A stretch of 64,000 nucleotides of DNA from Durusdinium trenchii (GCA_963970005.1 CAXAMN010021001.1:878800-942799), one strand, 5' to 3'. Counted from the first letter of the stretch, positions 13,701 through 28,700 are shown. Program-made: numbers and translations. The notes: generated by a model not told the origin, from the sequence alone.

Positions 13701-16700
13701 AGACAGCTGCTGTTTTTTGTTGTTTCATGAGTGTCTCGCCACCACTGAAAGTATATATTCTGGCTCTTGGCCCTATCGGAGTTCCCAAGGTTACACGCGC
13801 CTGAAACCTTATTGCTGTAAATCTATCCAAAGCCTAGGCGGGTGTTTGACGGTGTTTGATGTTTTTTTTCCAACTTGTTCCCTTCGCCGCCTCCTTCAGG
13901 TCAGATGTCGAAAACCGATTTCGGGTGAAGCCGCCTGTCAGGTCACCAAGGAGGTGGCTCAGGCGCGCAGCAAGGCGGAGGAGGCCAAAAGCGAGTTCGA
14001 ACAGGTGAGCTGGGTGGTGAGACCTGGAACGACACGTCCGACTGGACCGGAGTACGGCTGGTGAGACGGTTTTTGGGTCCATGAATGGTTTATATCCCTT
14101 CCGCCATGGAGAAGAGCACACTGAGGTGGAACTGCTGGGATATTGCTACACATATTTTGTTGTTCAAACCTTTAGATAGTGGTGAGACCTCAATATATAA
14201 TCAATGGGGTGGTGAGACCTCAGATATGTTTTGGTTCAACCTCTGTCGCTGGGTTTCAACCCCTCAAAAAACGCTGTATTCACAATGTGTATCGATGTTT
14301 TTAGTTTTGGTGAACGGAAGTGCTGAGGACCAAGTCACCGAAGTGTATTGCAAGCCTAATGATGTTTCTCCGAAACACATGAATTACTAGACACCCCGAC
14401 ATAGAAACCCACCTTCTCCGCGAACCCTGATCGGCGTCCCGCAGGAGCACTTCCGCGGGCGGCTCATTACCGCGGTGAACGCCGAGGCGAAGGCGGTGAA
14501 CGCGGTGAACGCCCCCGGGTCGCCTCTTTCTTTCGCCGTCGGAGAGGGCGAAAAAATCGGAGGGGAAGAGTGGAGGCATGGGGGAAGAGGCAGGAAGAAG
14601 CAGCAGATTCATGGAGTTAGGTGCCGAACTTGGAGGATAGGAGTGCCCAGAACATCCACTCGGATGGGACTAGAAACCACCCTCTTGGAACTCCTGGCAT
14701 GAAGAATTCGCTTAGAATTTGTGATTCTGCTGGTTGGCGTGGGCTAGATCCAAATTTGCACATCTTTGCACAAATGATATCGAATACCCTCTTGCTATTT
14801 GTCAACTTGTGCTTGGCTTGCGAAGATAAAGAATATACTTTCTAGCCAGAAGAGCCGGAAGAGCTGTCTGGTTTGTTCCCTAGGGATCCAGTCGTACCTT
14901 CTCAGGTACGGTGTTTGGAGACTATGTATGTAGGTGCCAGGAGGGCCCAGTCGTACCTTCTGAGAAGGTACGGCTGGATCCCTAGGGATAGAATATAGAC
15001 CACCAAATAGTTAGAAGAGTAGATCCCCACTAAGGATGTCTATTGGAAAGCGTTTCTTGTTGCTTTTGCGTCGAAATACCAGGCATCTCTTTTCCGCCAG
15101 CCCCTCACAGGCTGGACGGCTCAGCGGCGTGTATGGACGCCTGGGCGACCTTGGGAGCATCAACAAGAAATATGCTGCTGGGCCTGACAACGAGCAGAAT
15201 GGATGGAAGGATTGCATAGGTTGAACTGTCCTGTGGAGCGATTTTTGAACCTAGGATGATTTGAACCAGGGGCTCATAGGGATATCCAGAAGTTCCACAT
15301 GTTCAGTGGAGTGATTGTTTTGGTGGAGCCAGCGTGAACCAGGAGCCCTTCTATGTTGATGTGGAACGAACCACAACTTATTACATCAACATTAATACAT
15401 CGACTGAACTTACACCGTTTTTTGTGGTAGCTGGGTCCACCTAGATGATTGGGGTTTTGAGAGATGGGCAAAGCAGCCTTGCATCGCTACAGCCCTTTTG
15501 GGTAGAGGCAAAAGCAAGTGCTTTCAATGCATTCGACCTGCCTACTACTGGGTCAGTCCTTTTACTTCGTCACTATGTCCACAGAAACTCCAATGTCCAA
15601 ACTGAGCAGCTGGTGGATGCTGGTCCCAGCTGCGGCAAAAAGCAGTACGAGCTGCTGCAAACAGATTCTACAAGTTCTCGGCTCCAGACCTTGTAGCTTC
15701 ATCCCCTTCTTACTGAAAAAGAAGAACACTGTCCTCAGCCTTTCGTGATAAACCATCATTGACCTGGCTCTTCGGGAAGGCTGGCCCTATATGAACCTTA
15801 TAATCAATATGTGGGCCACGACTCCAACATCGGGTGTGTGGCTGTCCTCCAACTCCAAACCCGAAGAAGACGCTGGCTTTAGACGCGCGGGCGCTCCGCG
15901 AAGTGGAGCGCGGAGCTGGGATCCGTTGTCCCGAGGATGTGGCCGTTTCCACGGCCTGCGGCATGTTGGACGCCATCGTGGTGGAAAGCACCGAGGATGC
16001 CCAGGCGGTGATCGAGTTCATCCGACGCCAGGCTTGGACACCGAAGCAGTTTCGGGGCGACGTGTGTATGTGTGTTCATCCGGTGTGGGGTGACGTGTGT
16101 GTGTGTGTGTTGGTGTTTTCAGTGTTCATGCGAGCCCAACAGACTCCCCTTTGGAGAACAGTGAATCATGAGATCATGAAGAACTTCTTTGTCTATCCAT
16201 TCTTTCTTGTGAACGACCCCTCATTTGGCTGTATGAGCAACTGCCAAAACCAACCTGGAACGGTCGTGCAGTTCAGGAATTGGGCTACGACTGCAAAAGC
16301 GATAGACCCCCTTCAAAAGTGGTAATCATATTTCCGCAGTTTTGGGATATGTTCAGCGATGTTGACATTGTGGAAAAAGACACTACAAAAGCGACAAGCA
16401 GCCGTCGAAAGCGATAACCTTGCTGAATGATATGTCTTCTACTTGACAGTGATTATAGTATGTAAACGTGGATCTTCCAACTGTGCAGAATTTCGGCTTT
16501 ATCATCCATTGAACCAGCCGGAAGGCAGACATTCTTCACAGTTGGAAGATCCAGGTATATGAACACATATGAACACTCAGTTTTAAGATGGCCAAGAAAA
16601 TCAAAGCACCTTCGCTTCACCTGCCACGATGGAAACCGGTGCAACCGCACCGCAACCGTGCAGGATTTGGGCCGAACCACCTGCATTTGCATGCAGAAGA

Positions 16701-19700
16701 TCCAGGAGAAGGGATCGGGATGCGCTGGATCGGCCAAAGTGGATAGAATGGGCTTCGATGGATCTTCAGATCGGTTTAAATTGCAAGCTCCAGATGTGGG
16801 CAGTGAGTTGCTCTTCGAGTTCTGGTGAGGATTATCCATGAGTTCATGGGGGCAAAGCTGAAGTCATTGACTGCGGAGAAAGGAATGCTGGCAGTGAGTT
16901 CAGCAAGTTTAGACAAGTCCTTTCAAATATTCCTTCCATGAGAAGTCCCAAAATCTGGTTTCAGCTTAGACACCTGACGGAGTTTTGCTCCTTCACTTAG
17001 TATGGGCGAACAACATGTCCCGTATCACGAGGCCTGTCACTACCAACTTTTTGAGCGACATAGGGTCACTATATGACCATACATAGGAATATGACCAGTG
17101 TTGGATGGACCGATGGATTTTCGCATTGGTCAGTTATGGATACTTGTGGAGGGTTCTTCTCTGTGGATCATACTGCGCACAAGCTCGATGGGTTCATGGT
17201 TGGAGCCAGAAGCAGCAGCGTGGAAGAAATGCCTTTTGGTTCTCAAACGGGGGGGGCATCCTTTTCCTCGAAGACAACGTTTGCTTGATACACTTCCATA
17301 TAATATTTGCACTCTCATGACCCTCAAATCAAGCTTTGTTATTTGTCAATTGGTCACATCAATTTTCACATGCTTGAAACGGTTCACTTGAATGCCAGTG
17401 TTGAACGTTTCACCGTGGAAGCGAAGATTCCTTGGTTAGCAAAAAAACGACACCGTCGGGCCATGTATCCACCTCCATGATTCGTAGAGTCCCTGCTCAC
17501 GGTCATCCACATTCCATTGGCAAACCCCCGCTCGAAAACCGCAGGATAGAGCAGGGGCCTCAGCAGTTGCTGTGATGTTTCCAATGACAAAGACAGGAAT
17601 CAGAGAGAAGACACCTGGATGTTTGACAACCATATTCCTCATGATATGATGCCATCAGGCTCCCACAGAGTTTGTAACTGGATCCGCTAGATGCCAATTG
17701 GCTGGAAACTTGCAGGAAGAATTGGTCTAGCACACAAACACCGCTTGGAGAAGGAGATTCAAGATTCAAGACCCTTTGATCTCCTTGAGTCTGGAGCGTC
17801 TGGAGGAAGCCGCTTCATGTGTTTCCGGCCATTGGGTCTTCAAAGACCTGCAGCTTCTAAGAACTGGCGCCCTTGGGTCCATTGCTACTATTGTTCGCGT
17901 ACTGTGGTAGACATGTTCGCACGATCCACTCCAATATGTTGGGATGGTTTGCTTACATTAGGGTGATTTTAAGGTGTTTTGAGGGTCAATTTAGGTATAA
18001 ATACATTCCATACATGGATGGGTTGGTTCTGTTAAGTGGAATTTACATCAAGAGATTCCCACAAAGGTCACATGCCTATGTTTCCCACAAAGAAACATCA
18101 CGTTCAAGCTGAGAAGCTCATCGACCAACCTGCGGATGTCAACCCAATTTTGGATATGCGGCGCATGGATCTCTAAGAATTGGGGACCATTTACATCTGG
18201 AGGATGTTCTGCCGGAAGTGCATTTTGTCGCCCATTTTGGAACTCCTACCTGTTGCTTTTGTGCTTGGTGCATGCTTGTCCAATCTCCTCAGCTGATTGC
18301 CCAGTCCTTGCGTGCTTGAGGCAAAGCATATGAACTCTTTCAATGGCGCACCTGAGAACGCGCCCAGGACGGGAGAATGGGCTACAATGGTTTCAGAGTA
18401 GATGGCACAATCCCCAAGGTGGGTGGTTTATAGAGACCCCGGCCCCCATCAAAAAGACATTTGAGGGTTTGTGCCATCTACTCTGAAACCACTCTACAAT
18501 GGTTTCTTGCTGCATTACAGTAGTTCTTTTCAAGCAAAACAGATCGATCAACGAGGGAACGCCGTCACATGTGTGTCACGTAGTTCTTTCAGACATACAT
18601 CGGATCCGACTGAATCGAGCCTTCTGAGTCATTGTCATGTGACTTGAATCCTGGACATGATGCAGACTTCAGAGAGGTTTTCCCACACTTGGTTTTGCTT
18701 TGGTTGATTTATTGTTTTCCTATGGGTGAATCCTGGGGAATATGTTGTTTTTTTCCACTGCTCTTTAGGCAAACCGAAGTATATGACCTGTCAGTCATAG
18801 AACGACCGTCCAACATTTGACTCCATGACAAGCCCGTGAGTTGGCGCCAGGTTTTGAAAACGCTTCATTGGTGGGGTATATATGGTATGGTAGGCCAAGA
18901 ACAACTGCTGCTCGCAGTTGCGCCAGTAGCATAGCACAACACGAAGAGATGTAAACATATGTAAAAAATGCTTCGAGAACAGGCGTACTTGACCCAAGTT
19001 CGCACTTACTGACCCAAGTTCGCATTGACGAGTGTCACAGGGCAGTGACGAACGACGAATTTGCAGGCACACGCACCACTTCAGCCACCGGCGAAGAATC
19101 GGACGCCTCTGACATGGACCAGTCGTTCGAATTCTCCTCGAGCGATCGGAGCCTCGCCTTCGAACGGAGCCGGTGCTGGCGACGGCGGTCGGTCCTGGAG
19201 AGGCTGGTGGACTTAATCCAACCGGAGAAGCCCCAGTGCCACGGCCGAGGATCCGGATGGGAGACATGGGGAGACCCGGGTCTTCACTCGGGGTTTGGGC
19301 TCCCTGCTTTTTCCAGGTTTGACATCACAACCTTGAGCATCCAACCGTTGTGTTGGGAGAATGACAACCTTCAACCTAAACACAGGGTGGAAAAAGCGGG
19401 AACCTCAGGGGGTCAGTTCCGGTCAACTCGGGTGAAGGATGTTTGATTTTTGTTCCGGCAGACTCCCTGGGGAATTCTGGAAGTATCAAAACGGCTTGAG
19501 ACAAACGATCTTGCCCTTTTCGCAGCAGCCAGGCCTATGGTCTTCATGCAGGTAGCATCACCAAAACTAACTTATTCTGCTCCTGAAACTTTCAACCAAC
19601 GCGTTCTCTGAATGACTCGGGCCACAACTCAAGACATGTATATACTTATTATATTATATGTATACTTGCAAAATCTATCACTTCTTCTCAAGTCTCAATT

Positions 19701-22700
19701 CTGAGGAACCCGCTGACCAACGCTGCACACCCGCTGACGGATCGGCGGACAAAGGAGGATGAAGCACCGAAAACATGGCTCGACTTCAGCACGTGGTCGG
19801 CTTCTTTTTGGATCCCACATCCTCATCCTCGGTGTCCTGTTTGTTGTAGCCAAACAGATGGTTGTTCAACAGGGTTTGATGTCTGATGGCTGATGAAGGC
19901 GCTTGGTTGATAAGAGCTCTGCTGGATGACGCTGGATGACGGGAACATGTCGCAAAGGCACCAGCAGCCATTCCCAACAGAGGTTGAAGAACCCTATAGC
20001 CCATCCCATATGTACCACTAGGGTCCTATAAGGTCTTTCAGCCTCTGTTGGTCTGTCCCAAGATTGAAGACACACTCTTTTCGAGTTCTTTTGGCTGGTG
20101 GGTGATTCTTGAGGGACATGAGGACATGTGCCGATGAAGCCCACTGATCGGCGCTCGAGGTACCGTGCTGCCTTCTTCTTCGCACTGGGAAACACGTGGC
20201 ATGGATGGAGAGAGATCCCTCCGAGGTTTTTTTCCTGGGTTACAGATGAATGGCGGGTTACAGATGGATGGCCTACCCTAACCATCATTGGACTTTGGGA
20301 GGAGTTGACCCTCCATGGCACAGTACAGGTTTGGACACTCAAAGCCCTCAACACCAGTTTGACAGCGGGTTGCCAGGATTTGGGGGGTTCAAAACCAACT
20401 CTGAGTATGAGGTACCTGGAGCCCCCATGTCCGCCAAGAAACTTGGTGTTGCCCTCCCATGTCACCCGGTCGAAAGGGATTCTGTCAGGACATGTTTCCA
20501 GTTACTCAGTGATTTGGGGGGGAGTTCACATGTGCTCACGGCGTTCAACGCCGCAAGACTCGTGGGTCTAATTCTACAACATTGTTGGTTTGGAACGTTT
20601 GGTTTTCATTTTGGCAGTGTTCAGGTTCCATGCTGGTGTCCTGGATCTTCCGATCTTCTATGATTGATCTTCGATCAACATCCTTAAATGCATAAAATTG
20701 GGTCTGTCCCGTTACCTGTAACAGTCGGTAACCATTTTAACCACAACTATTTGTTGAGCAAGCCCTTTACTAACCATCATGTTCCACTGTTACTAATAAT
20801 GGGATAGACCCAATGCATCTATATAAGACTGTAAATACCAATCAAAACCAAAAGAGGTAGACATTTGGGGGGGTACCATATATATATAATATGATATATG
20901 CTCACTTATTGGAAAAAAACAATCAGTGGCTCGTGTTCACTGGGATCTACCGATCCCACCTCCTAACTTGCGAAACTTTGTGGTGAGAAACATCGGAACG
21001 TCTCCCTGTAGTATGTGAACCCCCCCCAACATTGGAATATTATGGTTGTGATTTTGCTCTTCACCCAAATGGTTCCTTCTATTCTCTTGAAGCAACTCCA
21101 AAATAGCTTGTGTTGGCGATGCCTCACCGCCAGTTGCCATTTCCATCAACTGGTTCATCGTCTTCGCGTCGCGACCGCAGCCGTTTCCCGTGGCGCCTTT
21201 GGACTCAGGTTGGTGGCCAAGGACCTGGAACAGGCCACGCGCATTGGCCTTCAGGGGCGCACGCGCCATCGTGTGGTCACGCAGCTCGGACGAGATTCCC
21301 GGTGCAGCCATCGTGTTGCGGCCATCGTGGTGCGGCCGGGTGAAACGGAGCGTGAAAGGGTGCTGAAAAGGTTATAGGTGCTGAGTTTTGTCAGTATGTG
21401 TGTGAGTAATTATGTTGGACAAAATCATACTAGTAGTTGCTGCAATGTATACAAGATCAGATCAAGTTAGGTTTGCAATGAAAAGCCACTCGAAGATATT
21501 CCAATAGCGGAACCATTGACATGTTAGATATCAGCCATACTCCAGTCACAAGTGCCCGACTGTAGGTCAATTGTGACAAGCTCATGTATCACTCCTACTG
21601 TAGACCCGTTACATCCTGCACATTCCTGCACCTGTTGCTGCAGGAGGGATATCACAATTATATATCAATACAGGTTTTAGGGCTTGATTTCCACCTATAT
21701 GTCCTCAAAGGCTACTTAATTAGATGTTTCGGATTCGCAGACTTGACGCACCAGTTGGTGACAGTCCGTGTGTTCCACGGAACTCGTGCTTACAGTCACT
21801 GTATTTCAAGACACCAGAAACGGGGGACTTCTGGCTTTGGCTTTCCATTGCTGCAGCCTATCGCGCCGTGCATTCCGAGTCCGGTGCTGGAACCATGCAT
21901 TTTCGAGGCTTCAGGGTGGCTTGATCGACACCAGCGGCACGATGTCGGGCGGCGGAGGGAAGGTGGCCAGCGGCGGCATGAGGCCCGGTCGGTCGCGCCG
22001 ATGGCGGCCGGCCAGCGTGGCGAGCGCGGCTTTTTCGGTACCACCGGCAGCCAACAGGCGTGGTGAGGAAAGCCCTTAACGGTTTTCAGGCGTGACAGCC
22101 ATTGACAGCCTACAGCTGTTAGTGCTTGGCATTTTGTTCTTTTGATAGGTAGGAAAGAGCTATCAATGATCACAAGGTGTATATCCTGATCTTTATGTTT
22201 GAACAGCATTCTTCTTTAGCTTTTCAGATTAAGTAAGGCCTTCAATCGATGCCACGACGTCCTAGATCGCTGCAGTTGGGAGAATGGACGAGATCCGACC
22301 GATGAGTCCAACCGTTCGACGGCTGCGGGTCGGGTCGTCGAGTCTCGGACTCGCTTCCCTCGAGGCTTCGTATGGTCGACCGATCTGCCGGTCTTCCGGA
22401 CCTGGACTGGCTGAGCTGTAAAGAGATGTAAGACACGACCTGCCTGGGACTGCCGGACTGCCGGCCCCAGAAAGACCCCCAGTCAACCACCCCTGGCCTG
22501 ATCTGCAGTCCTATGGCAGTCCCATGGAGTGTTTGGGCATATTTCAGACACATGTTTTTTTCTCAAGGAAACGGACTGACTGTCCTAATTCTGGATCTTA
22601 GACTCGGCGGAGCCTGATCCAAATCCTAAAAGAACTGCTGGGCTTGCAGTAACCCCCCCGGTGACCAGCATCTTCTCAAGCATGTCCGGTGTGAGGGGGG

Positions 22701-25700
22701 TATCCCAGAATCTGCCAGTTATCCAATCACAACGGATTGGGAGTAAGTAACCCACATTGGTACCATATCGGAATGCCATATCAGTTATAAAATGATGTTC
22801 CCTAGGGCTCCAACCACCTCCTGAGAAGATGGTTGGGGTGGATGTCAGGGGGGTCTAACCACCGAACCTGAGGAGATGGTTGGAGCCCTAGGGGTTATAA
22901 GCAACCCACGACTGATGGGACTCCTCTGCTTCCAGGCTGGGGTGGTCGGCTGGGGGATGGCACCCGGCGGCGGCTGTGGGTCATGGCACCCGGTTTGCTC
23001 GTTGCACCATACGTTGAGCTCCTTAGTAAGCCTGTATCTTCCAACTGTGCAGAATTTCTGCCTTTCGCCAGGTTCTATGGATGAAAAGGCAGAAATCCTG
23101 CACAGTTGGAAGGTCCACAATTCTGTTGTAGTGCAACCCCTGTGGAGGCAAGCTCCAGGTTAAAGCCACAGCTAGGTCAAGCAGTGGACGCCACCCACAG
23201 CGCCGCCGGTGAAGCCTTCGGGCCATGTGAGGTCGTTGGTTCCTTCCGCACCCGGATGAAACGGAGGGTTCCTTCGAACATCTTCAAACAGTGTCTCCAA
23301 ATGGGATTTTAATGTAGGTGGAAGAAACAGGGAGAAGATTGGTTTCTCATGGTTTCTCAGTTTCTCTCTAATGATTTGATTTGTCATTCTTCTATAGGGC
23401 CTATATAGGGCCTATACCTAGCATGTCTTGGTGTGCCGCCAACCTTCGAAGGTGAGACTGAGGATGACATCAGAGAGTGCCTGGAGGGTCTGTCTCAATC
23501 TGTGAGAGTTCTGCTAAACCCTGAACCCTAAAACCCTAAACCCTGGATCAATACTCAAGTGGTATCAAGTGGTCGTGTCTCCATCGATCGATGTGTTTGA
23601 GCACGGGATTGGGAGCCGACGGCATGCGAGTCCTGCGAACCAGTGATGTCCTTCGGCTGCCGTTTGAGCAATTCGACACCCCGGTGCCCTGACCCTTGGA
23701 TGGGAACAGTCTACAGGTAAGAGAGATCCACCAATCAGTGTGTTGGCTGAGAGTGTCCGACAATGATTGTGTATGTTTGTTTTGCACTCCCAACATTCAC
23801 ACAGGGTGCTAACATCATTTACCTCTCAAGTCCGCTTTTCAAAACCTTGATGGAGTTACACATATTTGCACAGGTGATAGGGCCTCGTTTTGAATACCAA
23901 GCGCTTTTTTCTATAGAGAGCTCCGCGCACCCCCAGATTTGAACATATCTTCGCAATTCGGTCAGAAGATGTGAGTTTAAGATAGCTCTCACTTGCAACA
24001 GCTGCCACGATGCTTGGAGGTTGATGGAACGAAGTCAGCCGATGAACTCGACTCTTCATTTTTTGTGTCATTGAGTAGACACGCATTGCCACGACAAACG
24101 CTGCACAAGATCACCTTCATACATGACTTTGTTGCAAAGGTGCTGATGATTTGATTCTCTGAGGCGCACTATAGCTTTGTGACCTCTATGGGGGCATGTA
24201 CTTCAAAGATCAAAGACTACCCAGGTCCCTTGTTGTCAGATGAGTGAGGCTTCTGTGCGCTTCATGCTCACTACGGTGAGCCAACAATGGTGCGAGACAA
24301 GAGGCAAAGCCGAACACAGGTCACTCTTGAATCCCGTGAGCTTCAACAGCGCAGGTGGCGTTTAAGATGCTGAAGTTTCAGTTAAAGCTGCAGCCGCGAA
24401 TGCTATCATGACATCAGCACGGATGAACTCGCAATGAGCACTCAGAAAAAGCGACGACTTGAAAGAACTTGCGTAGCCACCAGGGCTGGCACTGTGTGGG
24501 GCATCATCAACAGGACATCATTAATGAGACACAGCTGCATTCTGTGAGGGCATCAGCTAGACCGCTAAACCTACCTGAATCACATGGGCTTCGCAACATT
24601 GATTGGCAGCGTGTGATTAGAGCCGGTGCCTGGCAAAATTGTGTTAGAGAGATGTTGTTTGCAAAGGGATAGCAAAGGGACCACTTATGATTCTGATTAA
24701 TTCTACACGCACTCATTTTTTTAAATCAAAATATGTTGTTTGGGGGAGGTTTGCGCCAAACGAACTTTGTGTTGATTTTTTTCCGTGCAGTTTTGGCGCC
24801 TGTTCTTCCCATCGCACGGTCTTTCCAGGGCCTCCGTGTCACGCTATTCCCAAGACGAAGTGAAGGGCTTCGTCCAGGAGCCGACCGGTGCCGTCCGACC
24901 GTCGACCAGTGTCATTGCTGGTTGGGTGTGGGTTGTAGTAGAACTCCAAATCATCCAGTCCCATGGAGTGTTTGGGGACGGGTGTGTTAAAACATGCGAA
25001 TCAAAAAAAACTACATAAATAGATGCTGCATGTTGTTCCAACCATGCATGAAGGGACACCAAAACAAACAACATGGTTTCTCGTGCAAGTGTGTATATAC
25101 ATTAATAGTAATCAACAATGGTATACAATAGTTCCTTGTTTGCAGAAATAGATTCATTTGACATGTACACCCACGTCAGTCTTGACACAGCAGGTTTTGA
25201 AAGTACACATGCCAACCCACCGAGATTGGGATGTGTTCCACTGTTTGTTTCCAAACGCGATACATAAATTTGTGTTTTTTTCTGGTAAATTTGTGTTCTT
25301 GACCAGTGTGAACGCAGCCAATGCAAATACAAGGACGTCCAATTTCTCATTTATGCCAGATATCCGCCCATGTGCAACTTTGACTAATTCTGACGCATGA
25401 CTCACCCCAAGTTGGACACGTGCTGACCCTTGTTTGATCTTGTTTGTGGCACTCCAAGTCACTGGATGCAACTGGTCCCCTGCTGGTCCCTGGCCAGTCC
25501 TTGGGCAGCCCAAAGACCAGCCGACACGTCAGGCATATGAAGAGGCCAACGCGCGGCTACAGGGCATTCGCCAAGAAAGGGAGGCCGCTTCGCCACCAGC
25601 CCGCTTCGCTTTGAGGACCGGACCTGTTGTCGCTGAACTAAAGAACGTTTGAAGTATTTTGAAGTCCTGAATCTGTTGAAAACCTTGGATGAAATAGTAT

Positions 25701-28700
25701 GAACTTGGTATTAAACAGTTGGGTGTGTATACACAGAGATGTGGGCACAGCGTTTTGAAGTCCATATGTAGCCTCAAAGGGCTTTTGAGGACGTACTATC
25801 AATGTGCAAGTATGGGGGGAATGGGGAGCGGACCAATGCAAGAGAAGAGACGAAAGGAGCAAAGAACAAATGTATTCGACTGGACCAAACCAGCAGGTTG
25901 CTTCGAGTAGATATTTGGTTTGCAGCTTCTCTGCAAGCCTTCAAAGCCAATCCGCTCAAAGGCTTTCCCATCATGTATAATAACAACTTGAAAGTATGTT
26001 TGAATGTTGTGTTTGAAGACCGCACCCCCCCGGTCTTTTGAACCATGTTGGGTCTATTTGATCCTTTTCAGCGTTTCTTCGCAGCAAAGACTCCCGCTTT
26101 GAGCTCGGACTCCAGTCCGACATCAGTGTCCAGTCCGAAGAACACGCCGTGCTCTGCAAGCTCTGCAGGCGTTGGAGCAGGCGTTGCATCAAACGGACAA
26201 GGAGATCTCCGAGCTCGAACTCAAAGAGCAGAAACTTGGACCACAGACCAGTCGCTGATGAACCAACCCCCAAGTTTGAGGTGAAGAGATGGCTCACAAC
26301 GACAACTGTTGTTGTGTTTGTTTCTTTTACACACATTGACATGTCACTTGTTGCTCAGTTTCGCAGTCTTCTCAAACACAGAAAGACCCCCACATTTCTG
26401 TTGAAGCTGTTGATTTGTTTGAGAGTCCATCTCATTTACTGTATGTACTCGTGTCCCATTTGTTTGACACACTGACGCACCCACTTGGGTTAGCTGTCCA
26501 ATTCCGGCTGTACCAATGATTTATCAATGGTCCAATCGTCGCTTAACATTTTGGTTGGGCCCGGTACCTTGCTCTATGCCCGCCTATGCGGGATGGACTG
26601 CGGCAGAGGTCCCTACACAGGCCTGGTTTGTTCAACGAAGTGGTTCTCTTTCACCTCGCAACACATGATCGACTCGAAGGAATTCCCAAGATCATATCCA
26701 TATTATATATCATTAGGGTTTGTCCGTTCTTATCTGTAACAGTCAGTATACAATCATGACTCTTTTTGAAGAAGGCCTGCAACTAAACCATCATCATCCA
26801 CTGCTACAGGTAATAGGATAGACCCAACATATATCGTACATGGTTTCTTCCCCACCTCTGTGGAGGAATCGAACGCAGGGGGTGTTTGCCTGCCAACGAA
26901 CGCACCAAGGAAGTGTGCCATGGACGTGACTGCTTTAAAGAAACAGGCAGAGGCGTGCTCGGCCTGGGAAGCTTATTTGCTCATGAGAGCTATATAGATT
27001 GACCCTGGGGATTTTAGCAATTTTTGCTTGTAACGTATAACGACAACTTTCTCCCTAGTAAACCTCTGAATTCATGTGCATCTTTTCCTACGTCTATCAA
27101 GTTTCAATGTCCATCGAAGGGTTCGGTCTTTGACTGACATCTTCCCTCCCTCTTTGTGCCTGTATTGGTCAGTGCCTGGACCCCTGAATCTCATTGAAGC
27201 TTTGGTCTCAGTGGGCAGCAATGTTTTGCCTTTGAACATGGGGTTGATTCTCCAACCAAACCTGGCAAGCTTCTATTGGTGTTTGCATTCCCCACCAAGA
27301 ATCTTTCTCCACTGTCAGGAGGCTTTGACAAGAGAGACAATGTTCCTCCGAAAAGGTTCCGGGCGGTGTCACTTTGAGGGGGTGAGGCTTCGCAATGATT
27401 CCATCCGGCATTTGATGATGATGCAAGAAAAGCCCCCCTTTTTGATCTCATCATGACCCGTTGTTTGACGCCGGAAGGCCTATGAAGCGCGATTGAAATC
27501 GTGCGGACCTCGTCTCGTGTCGATCGAGGTACGGTTTTTCAGGCAGCTATATTATACCCTACTGGCAGAAGACCTGGGGTTGTTTCTGAAACCCGATGTT
27601 TGCTTGGTCCAACCCCGAGGTTGGGCCATTTGTGTGAGTGCAAACAACATGCAAAAACATGCAGCTGTTTTGGAATATACAAATTCATTTCTCATTGGGC
27701 AACATGCTGTTTACATGTGTTTTTCGTCATCTGGCGGGCCCCCTTTTCGTCATCGGTGATGAATCGCAGCGGGTGGCACATGGGAGGCACCCATCGATCG
27801 GTGTGAAGAGGGAAACCCTTGAACGACTCCATCTGGCTGTATATAGTTGTGTATTCCTCTCTTTGGGGAGTCTCTATATTGCACATATTAGAAAAGAAGC
27901 AGGTGTTCGGTCAGCCCTCTCCGGATGTCTACGCTTCCTTGGGGCGTAAGACCGCGCGTAAGACCGCACCGCGTCAGAGCGCTCGGTGGACGGTCGGGTC
28001 CAAGTCGTTGTGTGGTGACCAGAGACAGGAGACGCCTAAACCCTCAACCCTAACACCTTTGGCATACACCCGCCTCCTTCGGGACCTCAGACGAAGACAA
28101 ATCCAATGTGTCATTTGGGATTTGGAGAAAGGGGGAATCGGATCGAGCCAATAAGCTAGCTTGGCTTTTGGCCAGGCCAGGCCGCTTCGTTCTGCCGTTC
28201 GGCCGCCAAGCATGCTTGGTCCAGGTGTTTGGGTGTAGTTTCAAGTGAAAAAGGGTGGAAAAATTATACCGGCATAGACCCAGATAGCACTTCAAGAAAA
28301 GGATAGCATGGCAAGAGCGGGAGACAAGCTTGGGAGACATCCCACTCAAAGCAGGGAAAAGGATGGAAAAGGTAAACGAGACCTAAATCATCTAAAACAG
28401 CATCCGCGTCAAAGGCAGGCAAGAAAATGACAAGCCGGCAGAGGCAGCCAAGAGCGAAGTTATGAAGGGAGACAAGCTTGAGAAACAAGACGGCAGCGGC
28501 AGCCAAAAGCGAAATCATGAAGGGAGACAAGCTTGAGAGACAAGGCGGCAGCGGCAGCCAAAAGCGAAATCATGAAGGGAGACAAGCTTGGGAGACAAGG
28601 CGGCAGCGGCAGCCAAGAGCAAAATCATGAAGGGAGACAAGCTTGGGAGACAAGGCGGCAGCGGCAGCCAAGAGCGAAATCATGAAGGGAAGAAAAGCTT

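Larger units (their letters stand above)
16739..20159. other. SMC4 intronic DNA with one missing small exon
   Basis: It contains the 17,754 exon and the hairpin element at 18,389-18,490. A small exon coding for the hinge stretch after PFDLL must lie between 17,787 and 20,159 by reading phase. A GC-rich patch at 19,040-19,280 has no SMC4 resemblance and no supported frame. Confidence 0.4.
21983..24828. other. SMC4 intronic DNA
   Basis: A 2.8 kb intron. It holds two palindromic repeats (22,801-22,892 and 23,036-23,114) and a telomere-like CCCTAAA tract (23,515-23,544). Flanking exons join in frame, so no exon need be missing here. Confidence 0.5.

Noticed and set aside
15445-15735. Open stretch between two hinge exons (SLASLQPFWVEAKASAF...)
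   Set aside because: The exons at 15,111 and 15,936 join exactly (KKY to DVAVST), so this is intron.
19045-19446. GC-rich open frame of 133 codons on the + strand
   Set aside because: Serine/arginine-rich composition with no SMC4 match; the missing hinge exon should be about eight codons, and no fitting string was found here.
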